From the IMG/VR virus record IMGVR_UViG_3300044620_001819, positions 1-32,961 of that record: DNA of 32,961 bases. The stretch is one strand, 5' to 3'. Shown in pieces: positions 5,926-14,500 of the stretch. The notes below the pieces were generated by a model. That model was not told where the DNA came from and searched no databases. It saw only the letters and a list, made by a program, of their open reading frames with translations. Every line of letters starts with the position of its first letter. Positions within the stretch are counted from its first letter, which is position 1. This DNA is from a virus. The position numbers were made by a program, and so were the translations under genes.

Positions 5926-7685
5926 GCTAGATCAACATCCGTGTTGTAACTGGTAAAGCCGTTCTCTTTGATCACTTTGAGAATGTTCTCCACACGCCCG
6001 GCCAGTTCATCTCTGTGCGATACTAACCAAATACTCTTGTGACGCTCACGACTCATCTTCTTCAGCAGGGCCAAGGCATTCTCTACGCCTTGTGTGTCCA
6101 AGCCGTTGTCGATCAGTTCGTCAATGAACAACAAGTTGATGGGTGAATACAAACTTTCCCAAACATCACGGAATGCCCAACTCATGCTCAAGATCAGTCT
6201 ATTGCGTTCACCACGTGATAGATTATCAAAGTCCAGTTCGCGACCCAATTCTTCAATGCTCACAGTCAAGTCGTTTTGGAACTTCACAGTGTGTGGCAAG
6301 CCAATGCGATCCAGGTAGTGTGTGAGTCTTGCATTCAAGTAACTCAAGTTCTGATCAATGATCTTCTTGCGAACAAAACTATCTTTACTTGTTAGCAGTT
6401 TGAGCAAGAAGTCTTGATGTTCTTGCAATCGAGTGAGTTCATTCAAGGCATCATATGACACAATCTGCAGGGCTTGCCCTTGCATGTCTGAAATTTGTTC
6501 TTCATAAGGATCTATGTCTGTGGATCTTGTGATCAATTCTTTGCGCAGTGTTTCCACAGTGTTGCGATGATTCAGTGCCTGTTCTAACGAATCGTAAAAC
6601 ACAGTGGGTGCTGTGCCTAATGCGCCAATGTTAGCAATAGTATCTTCATGCCCTTGGCGCTGTGTATCGTTGGACAACAGTTGTAGTGCTGTTTCTTGCA
6701 CCAGAGACTGTTTAGCTTGCTTTAGTTCATCTTGTTTGTCATCATGTAAGTCTTGACCGCACGAGTGACACTTGTGAGCATCCAGTGCTTCAATTTCTGT
6801 TTTGAGTTTGTCTAGCAGTTTGTTTAGTTTGACATCATCTGAATCAATTTGACGAATGTACCGGTTGGCATCATCTATGGCTTTTTTCTTCACATGAAAT
6901 GCTTCTAGATCTCTGTGTGCTTGAACTTCAGCGTCAATATCAATGTGTTCAAGATCAGCAATGGCCTGGCCTAGTTTGCCCACATCTTCATCACGCTTGG
7001 CTATCCAAAGACGTTGACGTTTGCGCAGGCTTTCGATCTGTTCTTCAATGCGCTTGTTGGCTTCCTGCACAGCACGAATACGGAACTCTTCTGCCTGAAT
7101 GGCATCTTTGGTTTGTTTGTTGAGTTCTTTGATTGCGTCAGCACGTTCACTCAGCAAGGTAATGCCCAACAACTGCTCAATGATAGTGCGCTGATCATTG
7201 GCCTTTAAACTCAAAAACGGTTCAGTGTAGGTGTTCAAGGCCAGCACATGTTTGAACATGTCGTGGCTCATGTTCATCACACGCTCGATAGCATCTTGTG
7301 TTTCTCGACTGTCGCCCTGTGCTTCGTCTTCGGCGGCCTTGTGCTCGTTGTTGATGTAAAAACGCAGCACATTGGGCTTGCGTCCACGTTCAATACGATA
7401 ATCTTGCCCGTTGACAGAGAAGTCCAGGCTGACCAACATGTTCTTGCTATTGGTCTTGTTTACTAGATTGTCTTTGCGAATGTTTGAAAGTGCTTGACCA
7501 TACAAGGCATAACTTAGAGCGTTGATGATTGTGGTCTTGCCTGTGCCATTGCGCGAGCCGTCACCGCCTAGGTCCAAGTTTTCACCTAGTACTAATGTAA
7601 GATCATTTCGGTCAAAGTCAATGCCTTGAGTGGCCGCACCCACGCTCATGAAATTTTTAACAGTTAAGTTTTTAATTTGTATCAT
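5922..7685 (-). CDS. 46: Recombination endonuclease subunit gp46 (Rad50/SbcC-like ATPase)
   Basis: 587 aa, close to T4 gp46 (560 aa). Walker A GSRNGTGKT lies at residues 43-51. Long coiled-coil arms flank a zinc hook CHSC (C306, C309). The ABC signature LSRGER is near 489, Walker B LLFIDE near 517-523, and a switch His (WLVSHRDEL) follows. With gp47 it forms the Mre11/Rad50-type complex that resects DNA ends for recombination-dependent replication and helps degrade host DNA. It overlaps radical SAM B upstream and radical SAM C downstream as ATGA. In T4 the gp47-46 pair is separated only by small ORFs, whereas here two radical SAM genes lie between them. Confidence 0.95.
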   Translation of the reverse strand: MIQIKNLTVKNFMSVGAATQGIDFDRNDLTLVLGENLDLGGDGSRNGTGKTTIINALSYALYGQALSNIRKDNLVNKTNSKNMLVSLDFSVNGQDYRIERGRKPNVLRFYINNEHKAAEDEAQGDSRETQDAIERVMNMSHDMFKHVLALNTYTEPFLSLKANDQRTIIEQLLGITLLSERADAIKELNKQTKDAIQAEEFRIRAVQEANKRIEEQIESLRKRQRLWIAKRDEDVGKLGQAIADLEHIDIDAEVQAHRDLEAFHVKKKAIDDANRYIRQIDSDDVKLNKLLDKLKTEIEALDAHKCHSCGQDLHDDKQDELKQAKQSLVQETALQLLSNDTQRQGHEDTIANIGALGTAPTVFYDSLEQALNHRNTVETLRKELITRSTDIDPYEEQISDMQGQALQIVSYDALNELTRLQEHQDFLLKLLTSKDSFVRKKIIDQNLSYLNARLTHYLDRIGLPHTVKFQNDLTVSIEELGRELDFDNLSRGERNRLILSMSWAFRDVWESLYSPINLLFIDELIDNGLDTQGVENALALLKKMSRERHKSIWLVSHRDELAGRVENILKVIKENGFTSYNTDVDLA

Positions 7686-8662
7686 TGTTTAGTGCCTGAG
7701 CATTGTTGTAAGCAAACTGGATTTGGACGATTAACAAAACTAGCAGGATACCGTTTTTGCCACAAATCGCTGTTGATAATATCTTGTAAGTTATTATTAT
7801 AGAGGTTTATTTGATCAAAGTCTATGTCCAATATCTTCTTAAAGTGGTGATTGATCAGCAAAGACTGTGTTTGGTGTTGTGCCTGATGCCATCCCATGAG
7901 CCAACAACAGGGCCATACAGTTCCGTCGGCATAGATTGATATCCATCCAATTTGTTGACTGCGACATTTGATATTGTAATCTGACTCAGCAACACGCTTG
8001 GTAAGACTATTGGACGAGCTTTTGAAGCTAACTTCAGCATTGATGGTTGTCAAGTCTTGATTGTATCGTTGAACTGGCAAATTTGATTCTTGCTCAAATC
8101 GATCTTGGTACAGCACAAAAAATCTAGAAAATCCTAGATCGTTGGCTAGTTGTTGTGCCTGTTCAATTTGATGTGCATTGTGTTCAAACAAAATAAACTG
8201 CCACTCTGCTCGACCGCCACCTTTGATGAATGCCTTGGCGTTTTCTATTATTTTGTGATAATCAGTCCCAACACGATAGATTGAATGTGTGTCGGCCAAG
8301 CCATCAATGCCAAACACAACTTTGTTTTGTGGCTGACTCAGCAACAAGCCAAATTTTTCCCACCAAGCAGTGCTTCTCAAAGAACCATTGGTATTGATAG
8401 TAATACTAGCAGAACTGTGTGCTACACACCAATCTATTATTTCAAAAATATCAGGATGCATTAGATTGTCGCCTGTGTTGCCATTGAAATTTATTGATTT
8501 TACCGTGCGCCACAAGTCCAAAGATGTATTAGACACTACCCGGTTCCAGTCAAGTATATCGTTGGTACGCATATTTTGCCCCCGCAGACACAACGGGCAT
8601 TTGGCATTGCAGTTGTTGATACTTTCAATCTCAATGGTTGTTATGTCAGTTAGTTCAAACAT
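7682..8662 (-). CDS. Radical SAM/SPASM-like protein B
   Basis: 326 aa from the ATG at 8662. A GTG at 8716 would add 18 residues, overlap the upstream gene by 46 bases and lacks a ribosome site. The ATG start also aligns with the N-terminus of its paralogue A. CNAKCPLC (C18, C22, C25) is the catalytic cluster motif. The usual GGE is replaced by FNGNTGD. A shared middle block reads IDGLADTHSIYRVGTDY. The C-terminal Cys residues (NIKCRS, WPCCWL, PNPVCLQQC) fit a SPASM/twitch-type auxiliary cluster. It shares most of its layout with protein A next door. Such enzymes often modify peptides, but no precursor peptide is visible here. It overlaps the gp46 start as ATGA. Confidence 0.8.
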   Translation of the reverse strand: MFELTDITTIEIESINNCNAKCPLCLRGQNMRTNDILDWNRVVSNTSLDLWRTVKSINFNGNTGDNLMHPDIFEIIDWCVAHSSASITINTNGSLRSTAWWEKFGLLLSQPQNKVVFGIDGLADTHSIYRVGTDYHKIIENAKAFIKGGGRAEWQFILFEHNAHQIEQAQQLANDLGFSRFFVLYQDRFEQESNLPVQRYNQDLTTINAEVSFKSSSNSLTKRVAESDYNIKCRSQQIGWISIYADGTVWPCCWLMGWHQAQHQTQSLLINHHFKKILDIDFDQINLYNNNLQDIINSDLWQKRYPASFVNRPNPVCLQQCSGTKQ

Positions 8663-8670
8663 ACTGTTTT

Positions 8671-9552
8671 TCAATGATGCACTAATTTTACGCCATTGCC
8701 ACAATTGGTCAGGCACAAGGGATGAGGGCGAGAAATAATTTCGTTTTCAATGTCAGGTAATACATCTGCGTCAGCGGTTCGATGCACATTTAGATAACAG
8801 CAAGAACTTATTTTTCCGCTGGCATTTAGATACACAGATTTTTTTGCTAGATGTCTGCAATCAGACAATTTAAGACTATTGCGTTCGGGATTTAAATGAT
8901 AGGTATTTGTACGATCGCTTCTGCTCCATGGTCGAAATTCTATTGGTTGTCCAGTTTGCCAGTGGCGGGCACTTATAGTTTCTCGTACACTGGTTACAAA
9001 TTTAAATTTTTTAAAACCCATCTTTTGACTCAATCGTATACAGTCTTTGATTTGGTGTTCATTGTGTGCCCAAGGAATAAACTGCCATGTAGCATAACCG
9101 CCAGCAGATATAAACGCCTGGGCATTGGCAACAGTTTTGTCAAAGTCTGTGCCTTGACGATATATTTCATGCACACCCTTAAGACCATCTAAACAAAACC
9201 ATACATCGTGATTCAAATCTTTTAATAGAGTTCCTAGGTCACTCCACCATTGAGGGGAACGTATGCCGCCGTGTGTGTGGATTTGAATTTTACTTGCGTA
9301 CTTTATTGCTAGATCAATGTGCTCTAACACATTATTAGCAGCCATGGTATCTCCGTAGGTACCACTAAATTGTATGGTTTCTAAGTTGGGAAGTTTTTTT
9401 AAAACTTCTTCAAATCTTTCTGTGGACAGATCTTCAACCACTAGGTTAGGATTAAGTTGGTACCCACCTTGATTACGACCGCAACCAGGACACCAAGCAT
9501 TGCACTTGGTTGAGTTTTCTACTTGTAACCATGTGGCATCTGACAGAATCAT
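8671..9552 (-). CDS. Radical SAM/SPASM-like protein A
   Basis: 293 aa. CNAWCPGC (C17, C21, C24) is the CxxxCxxC cluster motif. FSGTYGD takes the place of the GGE motif. LDGLKGVHEIYRQGTDFDK and AGGYATWQFIPWAHNEHQI match the corresponding blocks of protein B, so A and B are paralogues, probably from a tandem duplication. The C-terminal Cys set (SDCRH, SSCCYL, PHPLCLTNC) suggests an auxiliary cluster. The ATG overlaps the gp47 stop (ATGA), and the stop is 8 bases before the chosen start of B. The function is unknown. Peptide or protein modification, or small-molecule chemistry that supports DNA metabolism, are the open options. Confidence 0.8.
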   Translation of the reverse strand: MILSDATWLQVENSTKCNAWCPGCGRNQGGYQLNPNLVVEDLSTERFEEVLKKLPNLETIQFSGTYGDTMAANNVLEHIDLAIKYASKIQIHTHGGIRSPQWWSDLGTLLKDLNHDVWFCLDGLKGVHEIYRQGTDFDKTVANAQAFISAGGYATWQFIPWAHNEHQIKDCIRLSQKMGFKKFKFVTSVRETISARHWQTGQPIEFRPWSRSDRTNTYHLNPERNSLKLSDCRHLAKKSVYLNASGKISSCCYLNVHRTADADVLPDIENEIISRPHPLCLTNCGNGVKLVHH

Positions 9553-10565
9553 AAGGTCTGGTAAATTTTTAACAGTAGTTTATTGTCGTAGAATTCTGAT
9601 TCAATGTTGGTGATCTGATCCGTGACAATTTGATCCACTGATTCAAATTTGACTTCACCGGGAGCCATGTCTGTGTCCACTGCGGAGTTCTTGTTGGGTA
9701 TCAGGGCCATCTCTCGCAGGCCATATTCTCGGATATAGGTTTCTTTGATGAAGTTGGCTTCCTCGTACGAAATTTCAATGTCTAACTGCACACGCACATG
9801 CATGCCAGCGGCAAGTAAAGTAGGTGCGTTGTCAATGATACTGGCCAGACCCAACACACGATAGCGGGGTTGATCGGGCCATGCATGGAACTCTGGCTCC
9901 TTGCCCCATTCCAGTATCATCATGCCACGTTCATCATCACCAGCATCGGCATAGTTGTGCGGAAAGCAGTTGCCAATGTAGGTGATGTTCTTCTTGGTCT
10001 GACGTTTGTGAAAGTGCCCAGTAAACACATGCTCAAAGTTGTTGAAGTCTTCTCGTCGTACCTCACCGTGGTCCGGCATTTCTACCATGGCATTCATCAT
10101 GTATCCTGGCAGTTCAAAGTGTCCAAACATGTACTTGCCGGTCAGTTTGGGTATGCGTTTATGATCATCGCCCACAAGCCAAGGTGCAATAACCACATCA
10201 CCACTACTAAACCAATCGTTGCAAATTTCCACATTAGGGAGGTGCCGAGCCCACTCAACACTTTGTATATCTCGCTTGTCGCGATAGTACAAATCGTGAT
10301 TGCCAGGAATGAAATAAACACGTTCAAAGTTTGCATTCATGTGCTCCAGAGCTCGCAAGCTGTAGTTCAGCGTGACAATATTTAAGCTGGCACGGTTGTT
10401 GTGCCAGTCGCCCAAGAACAAACAGGTTTCACAGCCTTCGGCTCGGGCTTTGGCAGTTGCCCATTTTATAAAATTCATACAGTCCTCATTGTGTTGAGTG
10501 CTGTTAGATTTTAATCCAAAGTGAATGTCGGTGAAGACTGCGGCTTTTTTAAATAGATTACTCAT
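9549..10565 (-). CDS. 47: Recombination endonuclease subunit gp47 (Mre11/SbcD-like nuclease)
   Basis: 338 aa, almost exactly the length of T4 gp47 (339 aa). The metallophosphoesterase motifs appear in order: DIH (D13, H15), GDWHNN (D53), GNHD (88-91), FGHFE (H149) and GHFHK (H184, H186), which coordinate two metal ions. It is the nuclease partner of gp46. It lies 12 bases after the gp55 stop with no clear Shine-Dalgarno. The sequence before the ATG is TATAATAGATAG, probably by chance. Its stop overlaps the start of radical SAM A. Confidence 0.95.
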   Translation of the reverse strand: MSNLFKKAAVFTDIHFGLKSNSTQHNEDCMNFIKWATAKARAEGCETCLFLGDWHNNRASLNIVTLNYSLRALEHMNANFERVYFIPGNHDLYYRDKRDIQSVEWARHLPNVEICNDWFSSGDVVIAPWLVGDDHKRIPKLTGKYMFGHFELPGYMMNAMVEMPDHGEVRREDFNNFEHVFTGHFHKRQTKKNITYIGNCFPHNYADAGDDERGMMILEWGKEPEFHAWPDQPRYRVLGLASIIDNAPTLLAAGMHVRVQLDIEISYEEANFIKETYIREYGLREMALIPNKNSAVDTDMAPGEVKFESVDQIVTDQITNIESEFYDNKLLLKIYQTL

Positions 10566-10577
10566 CTATCTATTATA

Positions 10578-11474
10578 CTACTCATCAAGACTGCTTACAA
10601 CCGGTCCGGACATGGCAGCCATTGAATGTTTGCCAGAGTTCTGACGTGTCCATGAAGGGTTGAGTCCGTTCATTTCCAAAATGTCATCTCTGATGTTTTG
10701 ATTTTTCTTTTCAATGTTGAGAATTCGTGTAAAGCTGTTTGTGATCGCCGCAGTGTAGTAAGCAAATGGATTTTGACTCTTAGACTCATCGAATTGAAGA
10801 CCAATCTGCGATAGTTGAAGCAGGGCTTGTCCGCGCATTTCTTCGTTGTAGGTGTATCCACGCCAGTTGCTCCTTGTGGCATATCTTTCGCATAATTTCA
10901 TAAACATCAAGGCCAGTTTCTTGGTCATGTCCCCGTGATCCTTGGAGAACTCTCCTGTGGCCAAATCGCCCTTCCAATGCGAGCGCCCTACTATATACGG
11001 CTTCTTTTCGTCATCAATGCGATAGTGCTCAAACGGTGGAAAGTTCACACGCACATGGTTCATGTCCAGCACAGGTACATCCACAATGTCTGCAAGTGGG
11101 TCATCTTCTACCACATCATCAAGATCTAAAATTTCCTCTAACTTTCGCTTTTTGGCTTCGGCCTTGGTAATTTTCTTGGGTGCTTTGGGAATGTGATCCC
11201 AGCAAGTGATACGGAACACAATTTCGGTGTTGGGTATCTTTTTAGGATCAACAATAGTGCCCTCACGCTTGAGTCGATCCGCTCGGTTACGTCTTGCTTC
11301 GGCAATGGTACGCTGATTGATCTTGTCTATTGACGGCAAAATGATATCAAATTGATGATCGTTTACTCTGTCTTGGAACCAGCAGTAGTTGTTTTTACTG
11401 AGGTGAATTTCTTTTAAAATATCTCTGTTGTTGAGATAATTGACACGAGGTGCCGCCTTGGGTAATAAAGTCAT
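10578..11474 (-). CDS. 55: Late transcription sigma factor gp55 with N-terminal extension
   Basis: 298 aa. The C-terminal third (about residues 195-275) carries the conserved gp55 region: YNEEMRGQALLQLSQIGLQF, then SQNPFAYYTAAITNSF and LNIEKKNQNIRDD. This small sigma-like protein lets host core RNA polymerase recognise TATAAATA late promoters. T4 gp55 has 185 residues. Here about 110 extra residues precede the core, including a charged segment (KAEAKKRKLEEILDLDD). The far C-terminus VVSSLDE is a weak hydrophobic/acidic tail that could serve as the sliding-clamp contact, which is inference. AGGAGA lies about 11 bases before the ATG. Gene order 55-47-46 is that of T4-like genomes. It is the first gene of the operon under a sigma70-type promoter. 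Confidence 0.85.
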   Translation of the reverse strand: MTLLPKAAPRVNYLNNRDILKEIHLSKNNYCWFQDRVNDHQFDIILPSIDKINQRTIAEARRNRADRLKREGTIVDPKKIPNTEIVFRITCWDHIPKAPKKITKAEAKKRKLEEILDLDDVVEDDPLADIVDVPVLDMNHVRVNFPPFEHYRIDDEKKPYIVGRSHWKGDLATGEFSKDHGDMTKKLALMFMKLCERYATRSNWRGYTYNEEMRGQALLQLSQIGLQFDESKSQNPFAYYTAAITNSFTRILNIEKKNQNIRDDILEMNGLNPSWTRQNSGKHSMAAMSGPVVSSLDE

Positions 11475-11501
11475 GTGTGACCGGTCTCCTAATATGTACT
11501 T

Positions 11502-11529
11502 ATTGTAGCAGATTTACAACAGTTGTCAA
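11502..11529 (-). promoter_or_regulatory. Sigma70-type promoter of the gp55-gp47-gp46 operon
   Basis: On the minus strand: TTGACA (11524-11529, perfect -35), a 16-base spacer, and TACAAT (11502-11507, 5 of 6 for -10). Transcription should start near 11495, giving a leader of about 20 bases with AGGAGA before the gp55 ATG. A perfect inverted repeat ACAAC-A-GTTGT (11516-11526) overlaps the end of the -35 and the spacer and could be an operator. A host-type promoter here implies early or middle expression. Confidence 0.75.
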
Positions 11530-11561
11530 CCTCATTGTAAAAATACGCCGTTTTAGAAATG

Positions 11562-11569
11562 GGTAAATA
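11562..11569 (+). promoter_or_regulatory. Late-promoter-like element (GGTAAATA)
   Basis: Matches the T4 late element TATAAATA at 6 of 8 positions and lies 18 bases upstream of the 1242-aa structural gene. This is the same spacing class as the elements at 1447-1454 and 22908-22915. A TAGGA ribosome site lies between it and the ATG. It diverges from the early gp55 promoter. Confidence 0.4.
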
Positions 11570-11587
11570 ACACATAGGAACACTAAC

Positions 11588-14500
11588 ATGGCAGGATATG
11601 ATCCCAACAAAGCCGCTGAATACAACCGACTGATACAACAAGGTGTCGCCCCCGAAGCCGCTATTTTGCAGGTTGGGATTACCTTTGAAGAACGCGGCAA
11701 TTACGAAATTAACTCGGTTGGAAACACAGAAACCAACAAGTCCTATGGCAAAATGAGCGACATTGCCATACCCCAGAACAACACGTCTGGGGTCAATCCT
11801 GCCAGCGACCCCAGTCAATTCCCTGCATATGACAATGAAGGCAATCTAGAACCAGGCTTTGCTATCAACGAAGAAACCGGCGGAACGTATTATCGTGGGT
11901 TCCCATCACAAGATGTTGGTACTGCACTGCCAATTAGTGATCCTTACTATGGGTTAACTCCTACACAACTGAAAGACCTAGGCGGAGCAGATCCCACAGA
12001 CCCTTACATTCGTGCTAGGCTTGGAATTCCGCAACTGCCAGGATCAACTCTTGCTGCAACACCAGGCTTTGGTACAATCAAAACAGGTGTGCCTGCAATT
12101 GATTCTGCATTAGGTATCATTGGTGGCGGGATTACTTCACTGTTTTCTAACTTTTCTAGCACCATTGGTGGACTATTTGGGCCCAAGCCTACAGCAACCG
12201 CGGTAGCCTCAACCACAGGCATGAGTGTTGCTGGTCTAACAACTCCAGCACCAACGCCTCCTACAAAAGATACAGCGGTCAACCCTGCCAGTGACCCCAG
12301 TCAGTTCCCTGCCTATGACGACGATGGCAATCTACAACCAGGATTTGCTGTCAATGACGAAACTGGGGGGGCTTACTATCGTGGCTTCCCGTCACAGGAC
12401 GTGACCAATCAGCCAGTCAATCCAGCCAGCGATCCTAGTCAGTTCCCTGCATATGACGACGATGGCAACCTACAACCTGGCTTTGCTATCAATGACGAAA
12501 CAGGTGATACCTATTATCAAGGCTTTGAGAGAAACACAGATCGACCATTGAGTGTTACTGCGGATCCCAGCCAGTTCCCTGCCTATGACGACGATGGCAA
12601 TCTACAACCTGGCTTTGCCGTCAATGACGAAACTGGTGACACGTATTATCAAGGCTTTGAACGCACTTTTAATGAGCCACTTAACCCAGACGAAGATCCG
12701 TTTGAACAATCGCGTTACGAAGCTGAACTAGCTTACGAAGCACAGGAGCCTTATGATTTTGCTGCGCTACCTGTTGATGACCCTTATTACGGATTAACTC
12801 CAACTCAGTTGCAGGATTTAGGTGGCGCTGATCCAACAGATCCCTACATACGTGCCAGACTTGGAATACCACAACTGCCTGGATCAACTCTTGTTGCAAC
12901 ACCGGGCTTTGGTACAATCAAGACTGGCGTTCCAATAATTGATAATGCGTTGAGCTTCCTTGGCGGATTGTTTGGCGGTCGCACAGCTACCCCGCCCACA
13001 CCTGCGGCACCTCCAGTTGCGCCAACGTCTGACCCCAGCCAGTTCCCTGCATATGATGACGATGGCAACCTACAACCTGGCTTTGCTATCAACCCCGAGA
13101 CTGGCCAGCCATATTATCAAGGCTTTGAGCGAAACACCGACCAGCCAGTTAACCCTGCCAGTGATCCCAGCCAATTTCCTGCCTATGACGATGATGGTAA
13201 CCTACAACCAGGTTTTGCCATCAATGATGAAACAGGTCAACCTTATTACCAAGGCTTTCCGCAACCCACCACCAATGCCGATGTAGATCTTGATGCAGAT
13301 TCAGGCTATGGATCTGACCTTGCATACACACCGACTGACACAGCGGCCTTATCTGTAGATGCAACCAAAGTAAGAGCCTCTAATCCTGACTTGTCTCCAG
13401 CAGCACAGCAAAATCTTGATAATATTAATGGAGCCAATGCTGAGATTGTGCAAGCTCAAGGCAATATTCAGACCAATAACTTGTCTATTCTTCAGAACGA
13501 AGAATCCATTGCAGGGGCAAGAGAAAGTCAACGACAGGCCGAAGCATTCATTGAACAAAACAATGCCGAGCTGGCTGATCCAAATATCACTGATGAACGC
13601 CGCGCCGAACTATTGGCCAACAACGCCGAAAACGAAGCAGTCATTGCAGAAAATGCAAGAGTAATTGACACAGCAACTCAGAACATCGAAGACGCTCAAG
13701 CCAACAATGCAGAGCAACAAGGAAGCATTTTAGAAAATCAGCTCATAGCTGAAGAGAATGCTGCTGCATTCCGTGAAAACGATGGCGGCGAATTATTAAC
13801 AGTTGAACCTAATTTAGATCCCGAACTACCGCAAGAAGATGAAGAAGTCATTGTTGATACTACTGATCCTGCTGACGTTAATGCAGAAGAAGATCTTGAA
13901 CTTGCGCTGTTAGAAGACGAAGAAGTCATTGTTGATACTACTGATCCTGCTGACGTTAATGCAGAAGATGATCCTGAACTTGGATTATTGGGGGATGACC
14001 TTGAAACTGTTGAAGCTGAACTAGCAGAACCAGTTGATGAAGACGCTGACCCTGCACTTTTAAACGAGGAAGAAGTTGATCCTTTTGCGCCCTTAGAAGA
14101 GCCCGAAGATGTTGATGCTGAACAAGATCCAGAACTGCTAGGCGGCCCCGAAGATGAAGAATTTACAGAATTAGCGGAGCCAGTAGATCCCGATGCTGAT
14201 CCTGAACTGCTGGGTGGTCCTGATGAAGAAGTTGATCCTTTTGCGCCCTTAGAAGAACCACCAGATGTTGATGCTGAACAAGATCCAGAACTGTTGGGCG
14301 GTCCAGAGGACGAGGAACCTGATGAACCAGAACTGTTGGGTGGACCTGAAGATGTTGACACCAACACAGACGACGGACTTAAGACCCCAGACGGTCAAGA
14401 AGAAGGCGGAACTGCGGCAGAGACTGGCTTGGCTGAACCCACAGACGCAGACGTTGAGCAAGCCAATCAAGAAGCTGCTGTTAGAGACCGAGCTCGGCAA

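Noticed and set aside
8663-8716. GTG start at 8716 for radical SAM B
   Set aside because: It needs a 46-base overlap, has no Shine-Dalgarno, and the ATG at 8662 aligns with the N-terminus of paralogue A.
5299-9552. Radical SAM genes as prokaryotic viperins (antiviral nucleotide makers)
   Set aside because: The Cys contexts (CNYDCMYC, CNAKCPLC, CNAWCPGC) and C-terminal SPASM-like Cys sets do not match viperin, and no nucleotide kinase is adjacent.
10572-10600. TATAAT (10572-10577) with TTGTAA (10595-10600) as an internal gp47 promoter
   Set aside because: The -10 is perfect, but the start site would fall on the gp47 ATG. It overlaps the gp55 stop region and is probably chance in AT-rich sequence.
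13738-14367. 209-codon minus-strand ORF of Ser/Gly/Pro repeats
   Set aside because: It is a mirror of the GAA/GAT-rich acidic repeats of the plus-strand structural gene.
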